A stretch of 64,000 bases of DNA from Sulfitobacter sp. CW3 (GTDB lineage: Bacteria > Pseudomonadota > Alphaproteobacteria > Rhodobacterales > Rhodobacteraceae), in assembly GCF_019392245.1 (NCBI RefSeq), contig NZ_JAHXRL010000004.1, positions 62,001 to 126,000 of the forward strand, in the 5' to 3' direction. The translations under genes were made by a program, and so were the position numbers. This document shows positions 1-9,702 of the stretch, one piece after another. The stretch's first letter is position 1. Each line of letters begins with the position of its first letter. The notes under the pieces were generated by a model, which was not told the DNA's origin, did no database searches, and saw nothing but the letters and a program-made list of their open reading frames with translations.

Positions 1-787
1 GCAAATACAGCAACGGTGCGTCAGCTGCGGCGACATACGATGGCACCACCGGCCCACGGCGCGGTTCGAAATTCGGCGTGCGGGTCAGATCGAAACGGTC
101 GAGCCGCCCAAGCGCCGCCAGCATTTCATCGTAATTGCTAACCTTGGTCGAGATATGTTCGGGATTTTGCTTTTTCAGGCTTTTGTCCAAGCCATCCAAC
201 GTCTCGTCCACGCCCAGAAACCGTGCAAGCCCGTTCATCACATCGACGTTTTGCAGGTCTTCATAGGCCACATAGAACGCAGTTTGCCCCAAGACCTGAA
301 GACGGTTCAGCAACAGCAATTGAAACGCCTGCAAAGCCTCTAGATGGGCGGAAAACTCTGCCTCATCAAACAAGGCTTGGCCGGATTTATGCGCCTTCAT
401 GTCGGTCAGCTTCCACTGGCCGGTGGCGCGGGCAATCTTCCAGCTGACATAGCTGTCGACGGGATTGCGCGTCAGAATAACCTTGGCGCAACTGTCATCG
501 GTCATCAGCGTATCCAACACACGGGGGTCGTGGTCGTGAAAATAGCGGAACCCGCCCAGCCCCGTTGATGTATTGCGTATGGCCGACAGCAGCGCATTGG
601 GGTCGGTGTCGCGTGTTTCCTGATCGACGCCCAGGATATCAGTGGCGTTCGGATAGCCGATAAAATGCGGGTTAAACGCCTCTCCGTGGCAGCTGATCCC
701 CTCGAACGCGTTCAGGTTCGCCTCCAAAAAATTTGACCCGGTCCGCATCTCGGCGAAGACGACAAAGCTTTTGAAATCGGGCGACAT
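1..787 (-). CDS. Sulfotransferase family protein (partial, 3' end outside window)
   Basis: The minus strand is open from an ATG at 787-785 to the window edge, giving at least 262 residues with no stop. The N-terminus reads MSPDFKSFVVFAEMRTGSNF. The MRTGSNF segment matches the 5'-phosphosulfate-binding loop of NodH/Stf0-type PAPS sulfotransferases, and VILTRNPVDSYVSWK resembles the 3'-phosphate motif (both from family knowledge). It starts 2 bp after the stop of the Core-2-type glycosyltransferase, so it is probably the last visible gene of the polysaccharide operon. I infer that it transfers sulfate to a sugar or another cell-surface acceptor. The acceptor cannot be read from the sequence and the C-terminus is missing. 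Confidence 0.85.
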   Translation of the reverse strand, partial: MSPDFKSFVVFAEMRTGSNFLEANLNAFEGISCHGEAFNPHFIGYPNATDILGVDQETRDTDPNALLSAIRNTSTGLGGFRYFHDHDPRVLDTLMTDDSCAKVILTRNPVDSYVSWKIARATGQWKLTDMKAHKSGQALFDEAEFSAHLEALQAFQLLLLNRLQVLGQTAFYVAYEDLQNVDVMNGLARFLGVDETLDGLDKSLKKQNPEHISTKVSNYDEMLAALGRLDRFDLTRTPNFEPRRGPVVPSYVAAADAPLLYL

Positions 788-789
788 CG

Positions 790-2487
790 CTATCTCACCA
801 AATAGGGCTTGCGGGGCGACGGTTGGGTTGCAGCGACGCCGCGTTCAACCGGGAAATCGCCCATCAGATGTGGGTGCATCCCTTGGTTCTTGAGGTTCTG
901 CAAGAATTGCCCGAACCCTGAAAGATCAACCATTTGCGGCACTTCGGATATGCGCTTCAGCTTCACGTGGCCGATCTCGTCCAATATCCCCTGAAGCGGC
1001 TCCATCGGGGCCTCGATAAATTCGGCCATGTTCCAGATCCGCACCCGCGCCTTGGTGTAGGGCGAGCGGAGGATATTCATGTGTTCGTTTTCGATCTTCT
1101 GCAACGCGGCCGCCGTGCGGCGAATGACCGAGAAATCCTTGTTTGACCGGAACAAGGGCACGGACCACGCGCCGGTGATCACCGAAACCTGCGCATTGGG
1201 GTCTTTTGCGATCCGCCAGCAAACATCCTGATTGTCGCCCGGCCCGAATTGGAAACACTGACGTTCGCCGCGCGTGTTCCAGATCAGGTTCGTCAGAAAC
1301 GCATTGGCATTGTAATCGCGTACCGTCGCACTGTCGCTTAGCGCGCCGTTGATTGCGGTTTGGCTGTCGGCATAGTGAACCCTGTCGGGGGCAAACAGAT
1401 GGCCATGCACGCGCGACCCTGTGGATTTTGCCAGCCACGGCTCAAAGTTATCAAAGAGTTCGGCAAAGCCCTGAAACACGGAATAGGGTGCAGCCGTCAC
1501 GCCATTTTCCCAGTCTTCGTTCGGGAACCGGCTTTGCATATACAAACCCGAACGCCCGCGGGTCCGGCGCTCGACCGCTTTGGCGAAAATGCGATCGATC
1601 TTGCCGGGGTTCGGTTCGGTTTTGCTTAGCGCATTATCCTCATCCGTTAGAAACGCGTCGTACAGACGATCAGCATAGGGCCAGACCTTGCGCGCGACAA
1701 AGCAATCCGACCGCCGCAAAAGCTGCAAGTGGTCATCATAGAAAATATGTGGCTTTCCCTGAAAGTCGAACTTGGAGAGGGTCAGCGACCGGCTTTCGAT
1801 CTGGATCGAATATAGCCGCGATAGCGTCTGGAAATAGCTTTCATCGGGAATCCAGACATGACGGAAATAGCGGTCATATGCACCGCGGTCAGGGTCTTGA
1901 AGGATCGCCGACAACGTCTGGCGGGTCAGACACCACCATTGCGAGCCCATGTGCGGGACAATCTCGTTGGGCAGCTTGCGTTTCAGGTTTAGCGTCCGCT
2001 GGACCGCGACTGATTTATCAAACAAAAACCGCTGCTTTTTCCAAGAGAATGGAAAATGCATGGTAAAACGTTCTTCGTCCAGACCACCGACAGTCCAGGG
2101 GACATCAGCGGTTGTGGCGCTTTCGATAAAATCGGTCCTTGGCCGCGCGGCAAGATAGTTAACCAATTCTTTGACCGGGCGCAGCGGCAGGCACGACCCT
2201 GATGCAAGGTAGACGTGGCGCACATCTTCGAATTGGGCCAGAATCATCTCTGATCCGGCCTGCGATGCGGCAACGATGCCCCAAGTCCCCCATTCGCACC
2301 GGAACCGTTTGCAAAACGCCACATCCGGCACATCGGCCAGACTATCTACGAAGGTATCATAAACTTTGCGCGGCACGCTTTTGTCGACATGGATCACCAC
2401 GGGGCATCCGGCGGCCGACCAATGGCGGGCAACCTGTTCCGCACGACCAAGGGCCGTGTGCACCAACATAACGACGCCGACGGTCAC
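790..2487 (-). CDS. Core-2/I-branching (GT14-type) glycosyltransferase
   Basis: This 565-residue protein starts, in my reading, at the GTG at 2487-2485. The GTG overlaps the TGA of the upstream glycosyltransferase in a GTGA arrangement, which suggests translational coupling. A longer ORF reaching 2556 would overlap that gene by about 70 bp. The N-terminal half (VGVVMLVHTALGRAEQVAR, then HVDKS, HVYLASGSCLPLRP and GSQWWCLTR) has the layout of beta-1,6-N-acetylglucosaminyltransferases of the Core-2/I-branching family. The C-terminal ~250 residues are a second, less familiar domain that in related roseobacter proteins is, as I recall, a domain of unknown function. The likely role is adding a branching sugar to a surface polysaccharide. 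Donor and acceptor are unknown. Confidence 0.8.
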   Translation of the reverse strand: MTVGVVMLVHTALGRAEQVARHWSAAGCPVVIHVDKSVPRKVYDTFVDSLADVPDVAFCKRFRCEWGTWGIVAASQAGSEMILAQFEDVRHVYLASGSCLPLRPVKELVNYLAARPRTDFIESATTADVPWTVGGLDEERFTMHFPFSWKKQRFLFDKSVAVQRTLNLKRKLPNEIVPHMGSQWWCLTRQTLSAILQDPDRGAYDRYFRHVWIPDESYFQTLSRLYSIQIESRSLTLSKFDFQGKPHIFYDDHLQLLRRSDCFVARKVWPYADRLYDAFLTDEDNALSKTEPNPGKIDRIFAKAVERRTRGRSGLYMQSRFPNEDWENGVTAAPYSVFQGFAELFDNFEPWLAKSTGSRVHGHLFAPDRVHYADSQTAINGALSDSATVRDYNANAFLTNLIWNTRGERQCFQFGPGDNQDVCWRIAKDPNAQVSVITGAWSVPLFRSNKDFSVIRRTAAALQKIENEHMNILRSPYTKARVRIWNMAEFIEAPMEPLQGILDEIGHVKLKRISEVPQMVDLSGFGQFLQNLKNQGMHPHLMGDFPVERGVAATQPSPRKPYLVR

Positions 2488-3494
2488 GCCCAGTTCCCCT
2501 TGGACATGAGGCCAAGAATTTCCAGCTGGCGCCAATTGATATAACGCTCGGACCACTTACACCAAAGCTGGGGGTCTGTTTGCAAATTATCGGCATAGGC
2601 TTTGTATTCGACCGACGCGGCATAGTGCTGTCCGCGCTCAAGCTCCTCAAGAGCTTTGGCGCTGAAGGTATCGAGGAATTTCGCATGCAACAGCACGCCC
2701 GATGCTTTTTCCCCGCCCCATTCATCATAGACCTGATTCAAACCGCGCGGCAGCAACATGTGGGTCGAACTGACATAGACATAGCGCCGGTCCCATTTGA
2801 CCAGTGGCACCTTGTTCAAAGCGGGCGCTTTTTCAGGATCATCCTTAAAGAAGACCCGCGCGCGCGGACCGCCCTGAATCCACAGGTTTGCGAAACGGAA
2901 ATTGCGGAACATCGAATAGTTTCCACTGTCGAACCAAGACGCGATTTCCATCGGGTTCTGGCCAGACTGGTAGGGCTGTTCGTCCAACCGCCCCTTTGGA
3001 TACATATCGAGCAACATCGCAGAAAAGGATTTGATTGACGACGCGTCCAACCAATCGGTCAACGCACGCAAAGGGCGTGTGTCACAAAACGGGTAGATCA
3101 GAAATTCATCAGGATCGACCGTCAGCGTCCAATGCCCGTGCGCATATTTCATCTGCAGCCAGTTCAGCCAGTCCGCCCCAAAACGTGCACGTTTATAACT
3201 GGCCCGCGCACCCCATACCGATACATCCGGTTGCTGTTCCAGATATTCAGCCGATCCATCGTCGCTGTCATTGTCCACGAAAAAGAAATGGCCGACACCC
3301 ATTTTCCGGTAATAATCCAGAAAATACGGCAGGCGGATTTTCTCGTTTCGCTGCGTGCAAAACAGCAAAATATCATCGGGCTTGATCTGGTTGGTGCGGT
3401 TTACAATCTGCTTTAGCTCGCGGCGTTTACGAAACGCGCGAATGCGCCATCTCTTGCGCTGCAGTCGAAGCCGATATGATTGAATTATACCCAA
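2484..3494 (-). CDS. Glycosyltransferase of the Glyco_tranf_2_4 (GT2-like) type
   Basis: The product is about 336 residues. The fold markers are LFCTQRNEKIRLPYFLDYY, then FFFVDNDSDDGS and LTVDPDEFLIYP, which supply the nucleotide-sugar binding acidic residues of the GT-A-like family PF13704. No in-frame ATG lies near the start of the conserved region. The TTG at 3494 preceded by a purine-rich AAGGGCGG is the best start, but it is uncertain. The gene ends inside the start codon of the next gene (GTGA overlap). Its basic N-terminus (RLRLQRKRWRIRAFRKRR) may contact membrane or polyanion. It belongs to the same surface-polysaccharide operon, and a related protein is encoded at 45777-46679. Confidence 0.82.
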   Translation of the reverse strand: MGIIQSYRLRLQRKRWRIRAFRKRRELKQIVNRTNQIKPDDILLFCTQRNEKIRLPYFLDYYRKMGVGHFFFVDNDSDDGSAEYLEQQPDVSVWGARASYKRARFGADWLNWLQMKYAHGHWTLTVDPDEFLIYPFCDTRPLRALTDWLDASSIKSFSAMLLDMYPKGRLDEQPYQSGQNPMEIASWFDSGNYSMFRNFRFANLWIQGGPRARVFFKDDPEKAPALNKVPLVKWDRRYVYVSSTHMLLPRGLNQVYDEWGGEKASGVLLHAKFLDTFSAKALEELERGQHYAASVEYKAYADNLQTDPQLWCKWSERYINWRQLEILGLMSKGNWA

Positions 3495-3558
3495 AAACCG
3501 CCCTTCATTCTCGGGGTGTGCCTACTGTCTTTACCAGAGTTGCCCACGAGCGGACAGC

Positions 3559-4755
3559 CTATGCTCTCGGACTTAACACTAAGTTGAAATGGTTTTTCCA
3601 CGTCGGCCCTTGGAACGCCGTCGGGGTCTCTTGCATTTCGGGTGTGTTTGCCCATTCTTTTATGATCCTCGTCCATTGATACTGATCGGAAACGCTTGCG
3701 TAAACAGGCATATCGCCCAAAAACTCGTGCAAAACACCCAGATCGTTACATAGGACCCTTGTTTTCAGCATCAGCGCCTCAAGCGGCGGCAGGCCAAAGC
3801 CTTCTGCGAAGCTGGGAAACAGGCTGCCGGATGCGGTTTGCACCAGCGCCGCAAGAGCGGGATCAGACAAGTTTGAGATTTCACGTACCCGACTGTCCGG
3901 CCCCATGGCGTCAAGACGCGCAAACACCGCGTCATTATTCCAACCGCGTCCACCACAGATCAGCAAAAGCGGCGCATCAGGGCCCAGTTCATCCCATATA
4001 TCGAGCAGGAATTTATGGTTCTTGCGCGGCTCGATTGTTCCGACAGTAACAAAATATGGCTCTGTCGGCGGCAGACCAGACGGCAGCTTCGACGGGTCAG
4101 ATTGCGGGGGAACTGTTCCCAGATGCGCAACAATGCTTGCTGGTATTTTGCCCCACGCCGCCATCTGCGCCTCGGCTCGGGCCTTGGTATCGGCTGAATT
4201 ATAGATCACCAGATCAGCCCATTCTTGCACGCATTTCAGTTTAGCCCGGAACGGATCAACGGAACCGGGACGTTGGTACTGCGGGTATTCAAGGGGGATA
4301 ACATCATGAATAAGAACGCTAATATCGATCCCGTTGGCATTAAGGGTCGATAACACGCGCCGTGAAAGATTGCTGTGGCCCACATTGAAATATCGGCACG
4401 GCACCGGCAGTTTCTTGATCAGTCGCGGCAAACGCCATGCAGCCGCGCGCGCAATGGCAAGCCGCCTGAAATCCGCCTCGGCGCGCCTGCCAACCGTCGA
4501 CCTGCCGCGCAGCGACCACGACAGTAAATCAGGCGCACCCCAATCAATGCGCCCCTCAATGCGGTCTTGAACGCCCTGCAAACCAGCGCGGTCCAGCAAC
4601 AGATAGCCAAGCGGCGTGCGCGCAAGGCCGAAACACGGGGTATCATCAGACAGAAACTGCGCCAGATAGGCCAGTTCGACCCGATCCACACCCGTTGCCA
4701 TACGTCCAGCGCGGCGCAAGGTCCGCGTGACATCCAGCAAGCGTGCGGCAGGCAT
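3559..4755 (-). CDS. Glycosyltransferase family 4 (GT-B fold)
   Basis: This 398-residue protein has the C-terminal half typical of GT4 enzymes: YFVTVGTIEPRKNH (start of the nucleotide-sugar binding domain), LLLICGGRGW, and SLFPSFAEGFGLPPLEALM, which provides the E-x7-E motif for donor binding. The N-terminal domain begins LLDVTRTLRRAGRMATGVDR, common in mannosyl or rhamnosyl transferases of polysaccharide clusters. The ATG at 4755 lies 1 bp after the galE stop, so the two are probably co-translated. Sugar specificity cannot be read. It acts on the cytoplasmic face during repeat-unit assembly (inference from family). Confidence 0.88.
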   Translation of the reverse strand: MPAARLLDVTRTLRRAGRMATGVDRVELAYLAQFLSDDTPCFGLARTPLGYLLLDRAGLQGVQDRIEGRIDWGAPDLLSWSLRGRSTVGRRAEADFRRLAIARAAAWRLPRLIKKLPVPCRYFNVGHSNLSRRVLSTLNANGIDISVLIHDVIPLEYPQYQRPGSVDPFRAKLKCVQEWADLVIYNSADTKARAEAQMAAWGKIPASIVAHLGTVPPQSDPSKLPSGLPPTEPYFVTVGTIEPRKNHKFLLDIWDELGPDAPLLLICGGRGWNNDAVFARLDAMGPDSRVREISNLSDPALAALVQTASGSLFPSFAEGFGLPPLEALMLKTRVLCNDLGVLHEFLGDMPVYASVSDQYQWTRIIKEWANTPEMQETPTAFQGPTWKNHFNLVLSPRA

Positions 4756-4756
4756 A

Positions 4757-5740
4757 TTATGAATTGTAGTGGCCAGTTTGATGCCATCTCCACGCGTCAG
4801 AAATCATTTGCGACATGGTCGACCGCTTTGGTGCCCATCCCAGTTCTGCGGCGGCGCGGGTAGACCCTGAAACCAGCTTGGTGCAATCGCCCGGACGCCG
4901 CACACCTTCTTTGATAGGGACTGCGCGATTGGTTACCTCGCGGCTGCGATCAATCACCTCGCGCACTGAAAAACCCGTGCCCGTGCCAAGGTTGAAAACG
5001 CGGCTGGGTTTGCCATCCAGCAGCCAGTTCAGCCCCAGAACATGCGCATCAATCAGGTCGCAGACATGCACATAATCGCGAATACATGTGCCGTCGGGCG
5101 TGTCATAATCGGTGCCAAAGATGGTTAACGCATCCCGCTTGCCATCAATTGCATCCAACATCAGCGGCACAAGATGGGTCTCGGGCTGGTGAAATTCGCC
5201 GACCTCGCCGTCGGGATCGGCCCCTGCCACGTTAAAGTAGCGAAAGATCACATTTTTCAGGCCATGTGCGACCTCGAAATCGCGCAGGATGTCTTCGATC
5301 GCGCGTTTGGAGGCGCCATATGCGTTGATCGGCAGCTGCACAGTGTCTTCATCCAGAACGACGTTGTCGTGGTCACCGTAGGTGGCGCAAGTCGATGAAA
5401 ATACAAAGTTTTTGCAATTGGCCGCGACTGCTGCCTCGATCAGGTTCAGCGACCCTTGAACGTTGTTGCGCCAGTAAAGACCCGGCTGCGTCATGCTATC
5501 GCCCACCTGGCTAAGTGCTGCAAAATGCATCACGGCCACAGGTTTGTATTCAGCGAAAGCTGCGTCAATTTCGGCCCGGTTCAGCAGGTCACCCTCGACC
5601 ATCGGGCCAAATTTAACCGCATCACGCCAGCCGGTGACAAAGTTATCAAACGTCACCGGTGTGAACCCGGCAGCGGCAAGCGCTTTGCAAGCGTGTGAGC
5701 CGATATAGCCCGCGCCGCCTGTCACCAATACATTAACCAT
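4757..5740 (-). CDS. galE: UDP-glucose 4-epimerase
   Basis: GalE interconverts UDP-glucose and UDP-galactose (or the N-acetyl forms) using bound NAD. The 327-residue length is normal. The Rossmann motif GGAGYIGSH is at residues 8-16, the SSTCATYG segment near 115-122 supplies the catalytic Ser/Thr, and Y141-x3-K145 in AYGASK is the active-site pair. RYFNVAGADPDG is the usual substrate-binding stretch. It sits 20 bp downstream of galU and 1 bp upstream of a GT4 gene. The set therefore makes and uses UDP-galactose or a related donor for the surface polysaccharide. Confidence 0.95.
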   Translation of the reverse strand: MVNVLVTGGAGYIGSHACKALAAAGFTPVTFDNFVTGWRDAVKFGPMVEGDLLNRAEIDAAFAEYKPVAVMHFAALSQVGDSMTQPGLYWRNNVQGSLNLIEAAVAANCKNFVFSSTCATYGDHDNVVLDEDTVQLPINAYGASKRAIEDILRDFEVAHGLKNVIFRYFNVAGADPDGEVGEFHQPETHLVPLMLDAIDGKRDALTIFGTDYDTPDGTCIRDYVHVCDLIDAHVLGLNWLLDGKPSRVFNLGTGTGFSVREVIDRSREVTNRAVPIKEGVRRPGDCTKLVSGSTRAAAELGWAPKRSTMSQMISDAWRWHQTGHYNS

Positions 5741-5760
5741 CAGCTTGCCTTTGCTAGACC

Positions 5761-6654
5761 CTAATGGGCAGTTTTATCGACGCTCATGATATCTTGCAAA
5801 TATCCGTGCAGATCATCGCGCAGGTCTTCTCGGGCCAGACCAAAGGACACGGTGGCCTGCAAGAAGCCAGATTTCGACCCGCAGTCGAAACGTTGCCCCT
5901 TGAACCTGTAGCCGTAAACATCGTGGCCCTGCGTCAGCTCGGCGGCGATGGCGTCGGTCAGCTGAATTTCACCGCCCGATCCGGATTTAAGTTGGTTGAG
6001 ATTGCGCAGCACGTTGGGCGACAGAATATACCGGCCGATAACAGCCAGGTTCGATGGCGCATCTTCGGCCTTGGGTTTTTCAACCATGCCGCGGATCTTG
6101 ACCAGTTCACCCTGATCGTCGGCCACATCCAGCACACCATAAGACGACACGCGATCCGGGGCGACCTCCATCGCGGCAACCATGTTACCGCCGGTTTCAT
6201 TATACGCCTCGACCATTTGCTGCAGGCACGGTTTATCGGCCGCAATCACGTCGTCCGGCAACATGACCGCAAAAGGTTCGTCGCCAATCAGACGGCGCGC
6301 GCACCAAACGGCGTGCCCCAAACCAAGCGCCTTGTGCTGGCGGATATAGGCAATCGCACCACTGTCCATGTTGGTATTCTTCAAAATCTCCAACAGCTCG
6401 GTTTTACCCTTGGAGCGCAGTTCCTGCTCGAGCACGGGAGAGTGGTCAAAATAATCTTCCAAAGCGCCTTTGCCGCGCGAAGTGACAAAGATGAATTCTT
6501 TGATGCCTGCCGCGCGGGCCTCATCAATCGCATATTGGACCAAGGGGCGGTCGACCAACGTCATGATTTCCTTTGGCACCGATTTGGTCGCCGGTAAAAA
6601 CCGCGTGCCCAGACCCGCCACAGGGAAAATTGCTTTCGTTACCTTCTTGCCCAT
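5761..6654 (-). CDS. galU: UTP-glucose-1-phosphate uridylyltransferase
   Basis: GalU makes UDP-glucose from UTP and glucose-1-phosphate. The 297-residue protein has the nucleotidyltransferase signature PVAGLGTRFLPATKSVPKE at residues 11-29. Further on come MLPDDVI for metal and nucleotide binding and GMVEKPK, all typical of bacterial GalU. It is separated from the upstream glycosyltransferase gene by 108 bp and followed 20 bp later by galE. This suggests its own promoter and a galU-galE-GT transcription unit. Confidence 0.95.
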   Translation of the reverse strand: MGKKVTKAIFPVAGLGTRFLPATKSVPKEIMTLVDRPLVQYAIDEARAAGIKEFIFVTSRGKGALEDYFDHSPVLEQELRSKGKTELLEILKNTNMDSGAIAYIRQHKALGLGHAVWCARRLIGDEPFAVMLPDDVIAADKPCLQQMVEAYNETGGNMVAAMEVAPDRVSSYGVLDVADDQGELVKIRGMVEKPKAEDAPSNLAVIGRYILSPNVLRNLNQLKSGSGGEIQLTDAIAAELTQGHDVYGYRFKGQRFDCGSKSGFLQATVSFGLAREDLRDDLHGYLQDIMSVDKTAH

Positions 6655-6762
6655 GCGGCAGTCTTCCTTATCCGTTATTGGCTTTGTTTTGCGAAAAGCA
6701 AAATGCCATATCCGTTTGGTTTAAATAGCTTGGCTCTAATATAGTACGGACCTTGGTGTCGT

Positions 6763-7995
6763 CTATTGGTGAAAACCTCTTTGCAAAGCCACGCGTCGCA
6801 TCTCGCGCTCTGCTTTTGTTACTCTAGACGCAAAGCTAATCAACTTATCGGTGCGCTCGACCTTACCGAACAGCCCGCCAGCTTGCACCCACAATCCGTC
6901 ATTTGCGAAGGAAAGTCGGTGGAAAATCGCGGTTGGTGAAATAATGAGCAATGTAACAATGTGACCCGCTGCCAGTTCGCGCAGCGCACGATTTCGATCA
7001 ACGGTAGCGGTGAACGGCCTGCTCACGATCATTTTGGCCTGTCTGGGCACAGCGGAAAACCGCCTGAAAGGGTCAATCCCGTGTTTGGGCGGCTTGGTTG
7101 GCACCTCTTTTCGGTGTTGTCCGTCGGCATATCCCAGATCCAGCCGCTTCATCAGCTGCGTAACATCGCGCGGTTCCAACTGGCCGGATTGCAGAAACCT
7201 TAGCACCCTCTTGCGTTGTTCATCGCGCAGGCTGCGCCACTGAGCAGGCCTTGCGCCCTCGGCCACATGTTTGCGTTGGAAGACCGCCCAGCTTGCACCG
7301 ATATCATACAGGTCGGTCGGCACCCGCGCCGATGTCCGCATTCGGTTCTCTGCGTATCCATGGTGGACCTCGGCCACAGGGACAATCGCCGTGGCATAAC
7401 CCGCCTTTGCCAGCCGCATGTTCAGATCGGTTTCATCCAGAAAATAATGAAATGCCGGATCAAAGCCGCCCAGATCGACCAGCACATCGCGCCTAAACGC
7501 CATATTAGTGCCTTCGGTTTTGATAGCGCGGGTATTTGGCGGCCTCATAACCGTCGCTTGATCCGTGTCCAATGTCAGCGGCTGGGGCATGCCGTGTTGA
7601 TCTAGGCTGGCGGCTTTCCACTGAAACGAAATCCCGTTGCGGCCCCGGACATACCCCCCCATCGCGGCGACGTCGCCTTGGCTGGCCGGTGCCACCAGAT
7701 GGCGCAGCCACATCGGTTCGGGCACAGCATCGTCGTCGATAAAGGCAATAATTTCGCCAGCAGCATGGCTAAGCCCCAGATTGCGCGCCGCCGAGATATT
7801 TGGCGTGTCAAACGGCACCAGTTTTAAGTCATCAGAAAAGGGCAACGCCGCGGCAGACGCGATCCCTTCGGGGTCCGCCACCACCACGACCTCGAAGTTC
7901 CAGTATTGCAGTTGAGAAATGCCTGTCAGCGTGCGTGCCAGCGATTGTGGACGTCCACGGCTGACGATCACAACACTGACAGGCAGATCGGTCAT
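6763..7995 (-). CDS. Family 2 glycosyltransferase
   Basis: The product is 410 residues when started at the ATG at 7995, which overlaps the kdsB stop as ATGA. A longer in-frame reading to 8094 lies wholly inside kdsB and is rejected. PVSVVIVSRGRPQSLARTL opens the GT-A domain, AFIDDDAVPEP is the metal-binding DDD motif, and ALGGFDPAF-like and DETDLNMRLAKAGY segments follow. The C-terminal ~180 residues are basic and less conserved. Because it overlaps kdsB (CMP-Kdo synthesis), it may add a sugar to a Kdo-linked chain. That is inference from context only. Confidence 0.88.
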   Translation of the reverse strand: MTDLPVSVVIVSRGRPQSLARTLTGISQLQYWNFEVVVVADPEGIASAAALPFSDDLKLVPFDTPNISAARNLGLSHAAGEIIAFIDDDAVPEPMWLRHLVAPASQGDVAAMGGYVRGRNGISFQWKAASLDQHGMPQPLTLDTDQATVMRPPNTRAIKTEGTNMAFRRDVLVDLGGFDPAFHYFLDETDLNMRLAKAGYATAIVPVAEVHHGYAENRMRTSARVPTDLYDIGASWAVFQRKHVAEGARPAQWRSLRDEQRKRVLRFLQSGQLEPRDVTQLMKRLDLGYADGQHRKEVPTKPPKHGIDPFRRFSAVPRQAKMIVSRPFTATVDRNRALRELAAGHIVTLLIISPTAIFHRLSFANDGLWVQAGGLFGKVERTDKLISFASRVTKAEREMRRVALQRGFHQ

Positions 7996-8792
7996 TCCAG
8001 ACCCATCTGCGCCATCATCGCCTCGATCTTGGGCACATCTTCGGGGTTGTTCAACTCCCAGAACTGGCGGCCCTTGGATTCGACCTCGACGCATAGAACC
8101 GTGTGGCTGTTTTCCATGAACCTAAGCTGCTCCAACCCTTCGAGCTGTTCGAGCGGGCCGACAGGCCACGACGGGTATGCAGCCAGTGCATCGGGGCGGT
8201 AGGCATAGACACCAACATGGTGAAAAACCGGTGTCGGATCAGCATCGCCATAGGTTTTCGAGGTGAATGGCACCACCTCTTTCGAAAAGTACATCGCGCT
8301 ATGATCGGCGGCAAAAACCGATGTTGTGCCCCCCACGCGACCCGCTTTGCGGTCGGCCAGCAGGCTGTTCAACGCAGCACCATCACAGCGCAGCACGGGG
8401 CTCGCAATACCAGCTTTGGGGGCGTTTTTCAGACCCTGTACAAGGCTTTCGACGAACCAATGCGGCGTCAGGGGTGCATCGCCCTGAAGGTTCACAACGA
8501 TGTCATACCCGCCGCCCAGCACCGTGTGCGCCTCGGCACAACGTTCCGTCCCGTTGGCGCAATCGACCGAGGTCATGACGACCTCGGCACCAAAGGCTTC
8601 GGCGGCGGTTTTGATCCGGTCGTCGTCGGTTGCGACAACCACCTTATCGACGCCCTGCACCTCGCAGGCGGCGCGCCAGCTGCGTTCAATCAGACTGCGT
8701 GAAATGCCGCTGGCCCCTTTGAGCATCGCCAAAGGTTTCGCCGGATAGCGGGTCGATGCATAGCGGGCGGGAATAACAATAAGAACAGACAT
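7992..8792 (-). CDS. kdsB: 3-deoxy-manno-octulosonate cytidylyltransferase
   Basis: KdsB activates Kdo as CMP-Kdo for lipopolysaccharide core or for the poly-Kdo linker of ABC-exported capsules. The 266-residue protein begins with the family motif IPARYASTRYPAKPL, followed by VVVATDD and VVNLQGDAPLTP, where the usual enzyme has QGD(E/M)P. The start codon shares a base with the cysQ stop (TGATG), and the stop overlaps the next glycosyltransferase start. It is therefore embedded in a polysaccharide operon rather than an LPS one, which favours a capsule role here. Confidence 0.9.
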   Translation of the reverse strand: MSVLIVIPARYASTRYPAKPLAMLKGASGISRSLIERSWRAACEVQGVDKVVVATDDDRIKTAAEAFGAEVVMTSVDCANGTERCAEAHTVLGGGYDIVVNLQGDAPLTPHWFVESLVQGLKNAPKAGIASPVLRCDGAALNSLLADRKAGRVGGTTSVFAADHSAMYFSKEVVPFTSKTYGDADPTPVFHHVGVYAYRPDALAAYPSWPVGPLEQLEGLEQLRFMENSHTVLCVEVESKGRQFWELNNPEDVPKIEAMMAQMGLE

Positions 8793-9589
8793 CAGGACGC
8801 CTTTAGGTCTACGCCGGGCGCGTGGGCGATAAAGAACGGGTTGGCGAAATCGGCCTTGCCATATTTCAGCGGCGTCAGATCATCAAAGCGGACAACCGCG
8901 CCGCCTGCGCCAGCCAATACCGCGTGACCTGCAGCTGTGTCCCATTCCATCGTGCGGCCGACGCGTGGGTACAGGTCAGCCTCGCCCGTCGCGATCAGGC
9001 AGAATTTCAAAGACGAACCCGCGCTCTTCATGTCCTGCACCTTGTACTTGGCGATGTAATCATCGGTCGCCTGATCGCGGTGCGACTTTGACGCCACAAC
9101 CATCAGCGCCAAGTTGTCCGGGTTAGAGACTGTTATTGGCGTGACCGGTCCCACTTCATCCTTTGGGAAATCACCGGTTTCTTCGACCGCACTGCCATCT
9201 GCCAGCGTAAAGAACATGCGTCCGCGCGCAGGCGCATAGACGACGCCACGGGTCGGCACGCCCCCTTCGACAAGGGCGATGTTCACGGTGAAGTCCCCCC
9301 GACGGTTAATGAATTCTTTGGTGCCGTCCAGCGGATCGACGATCAAAAACGTATCGCCACGGGCGGTATGTGTGGCGGATTGTTCTTCGGTGACCAGCAT
9401 CACATCGGGAAATGCAGCGCGCAAACCATCTGAGATAATTTTGTCTGCGGCTTCGTCAGCGATGGTGACCGGGCTTTCGTCCGACTTGGTCTTTACCTCG
9501 AAATCATCCGAGCCATAGATCTCCATGATCTTGTCGCCAGCCTCAAGCGAGAGACGCCGCATAACTGTCACCAGTTTTTGATAATCCAT
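8792..9589 (-). CDS. cysQ: 3'(2'),5'-bisphosphate nucleotidase
   Basis: CysQ removes the 3'-phosphate from PAP, the by-product of PAPS-dependent sulfotransfer and sulfate assimilation. The 265-residue inositol-monophosphatase-fold protein has EEQ near residue 70, the metal-binding DPLDGTKEF motif, and EWDTAAGHAVL near the C-terminus. It heads the minus-strand polysaccharide series whose last visible gene is a sulfotransferase. That pairing makes biological sense, since PAP inhibits sulfotransferases. The start at 9589 faces the divergent export permease across 113 bp. Confidence 0.92.
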   Translation of the reverse strand: MDYQKLVTVMRRLSLEAGDKIMEIYGSDDFEVKTKSDESPVTIADEAADKIISDGLRAAFPDVMLVTEEQSATHTARGDTFLIVDPLDGTKEFINRRGDFTVNIALVEGGVPTRGVVYAPARGRMFFTLADGSAVEETGDFPKDEVGPVTPITVSNPDNLALMVVASKSHRDQATDDYIAKYKVQDMKSAGSSLKFCLIATGEADLYPRVGRTMEWDTAAGHAVLAGAGGAVVRFDDLTPLKYGKADFANPFFIAHAPGVDLKAS

Positions 9590-9702
9590 AATGACGCGAT
9601 CCCCTGAGTTTCGTTGATTACTTTACGCAAACCCCTTATGATTACAGTTTGACGGAACAGCAAGAATTCCGTGCTAAGACCTAAAGCATAGAGGCTTTTG
9701 AG

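Noticed and set aside
9654..9683. GGAAC followed by TAAG 16 bp later, before the export permease
   Set aside because: The -10 does not resemble CGTT in either 16 or 17 bp spacing.
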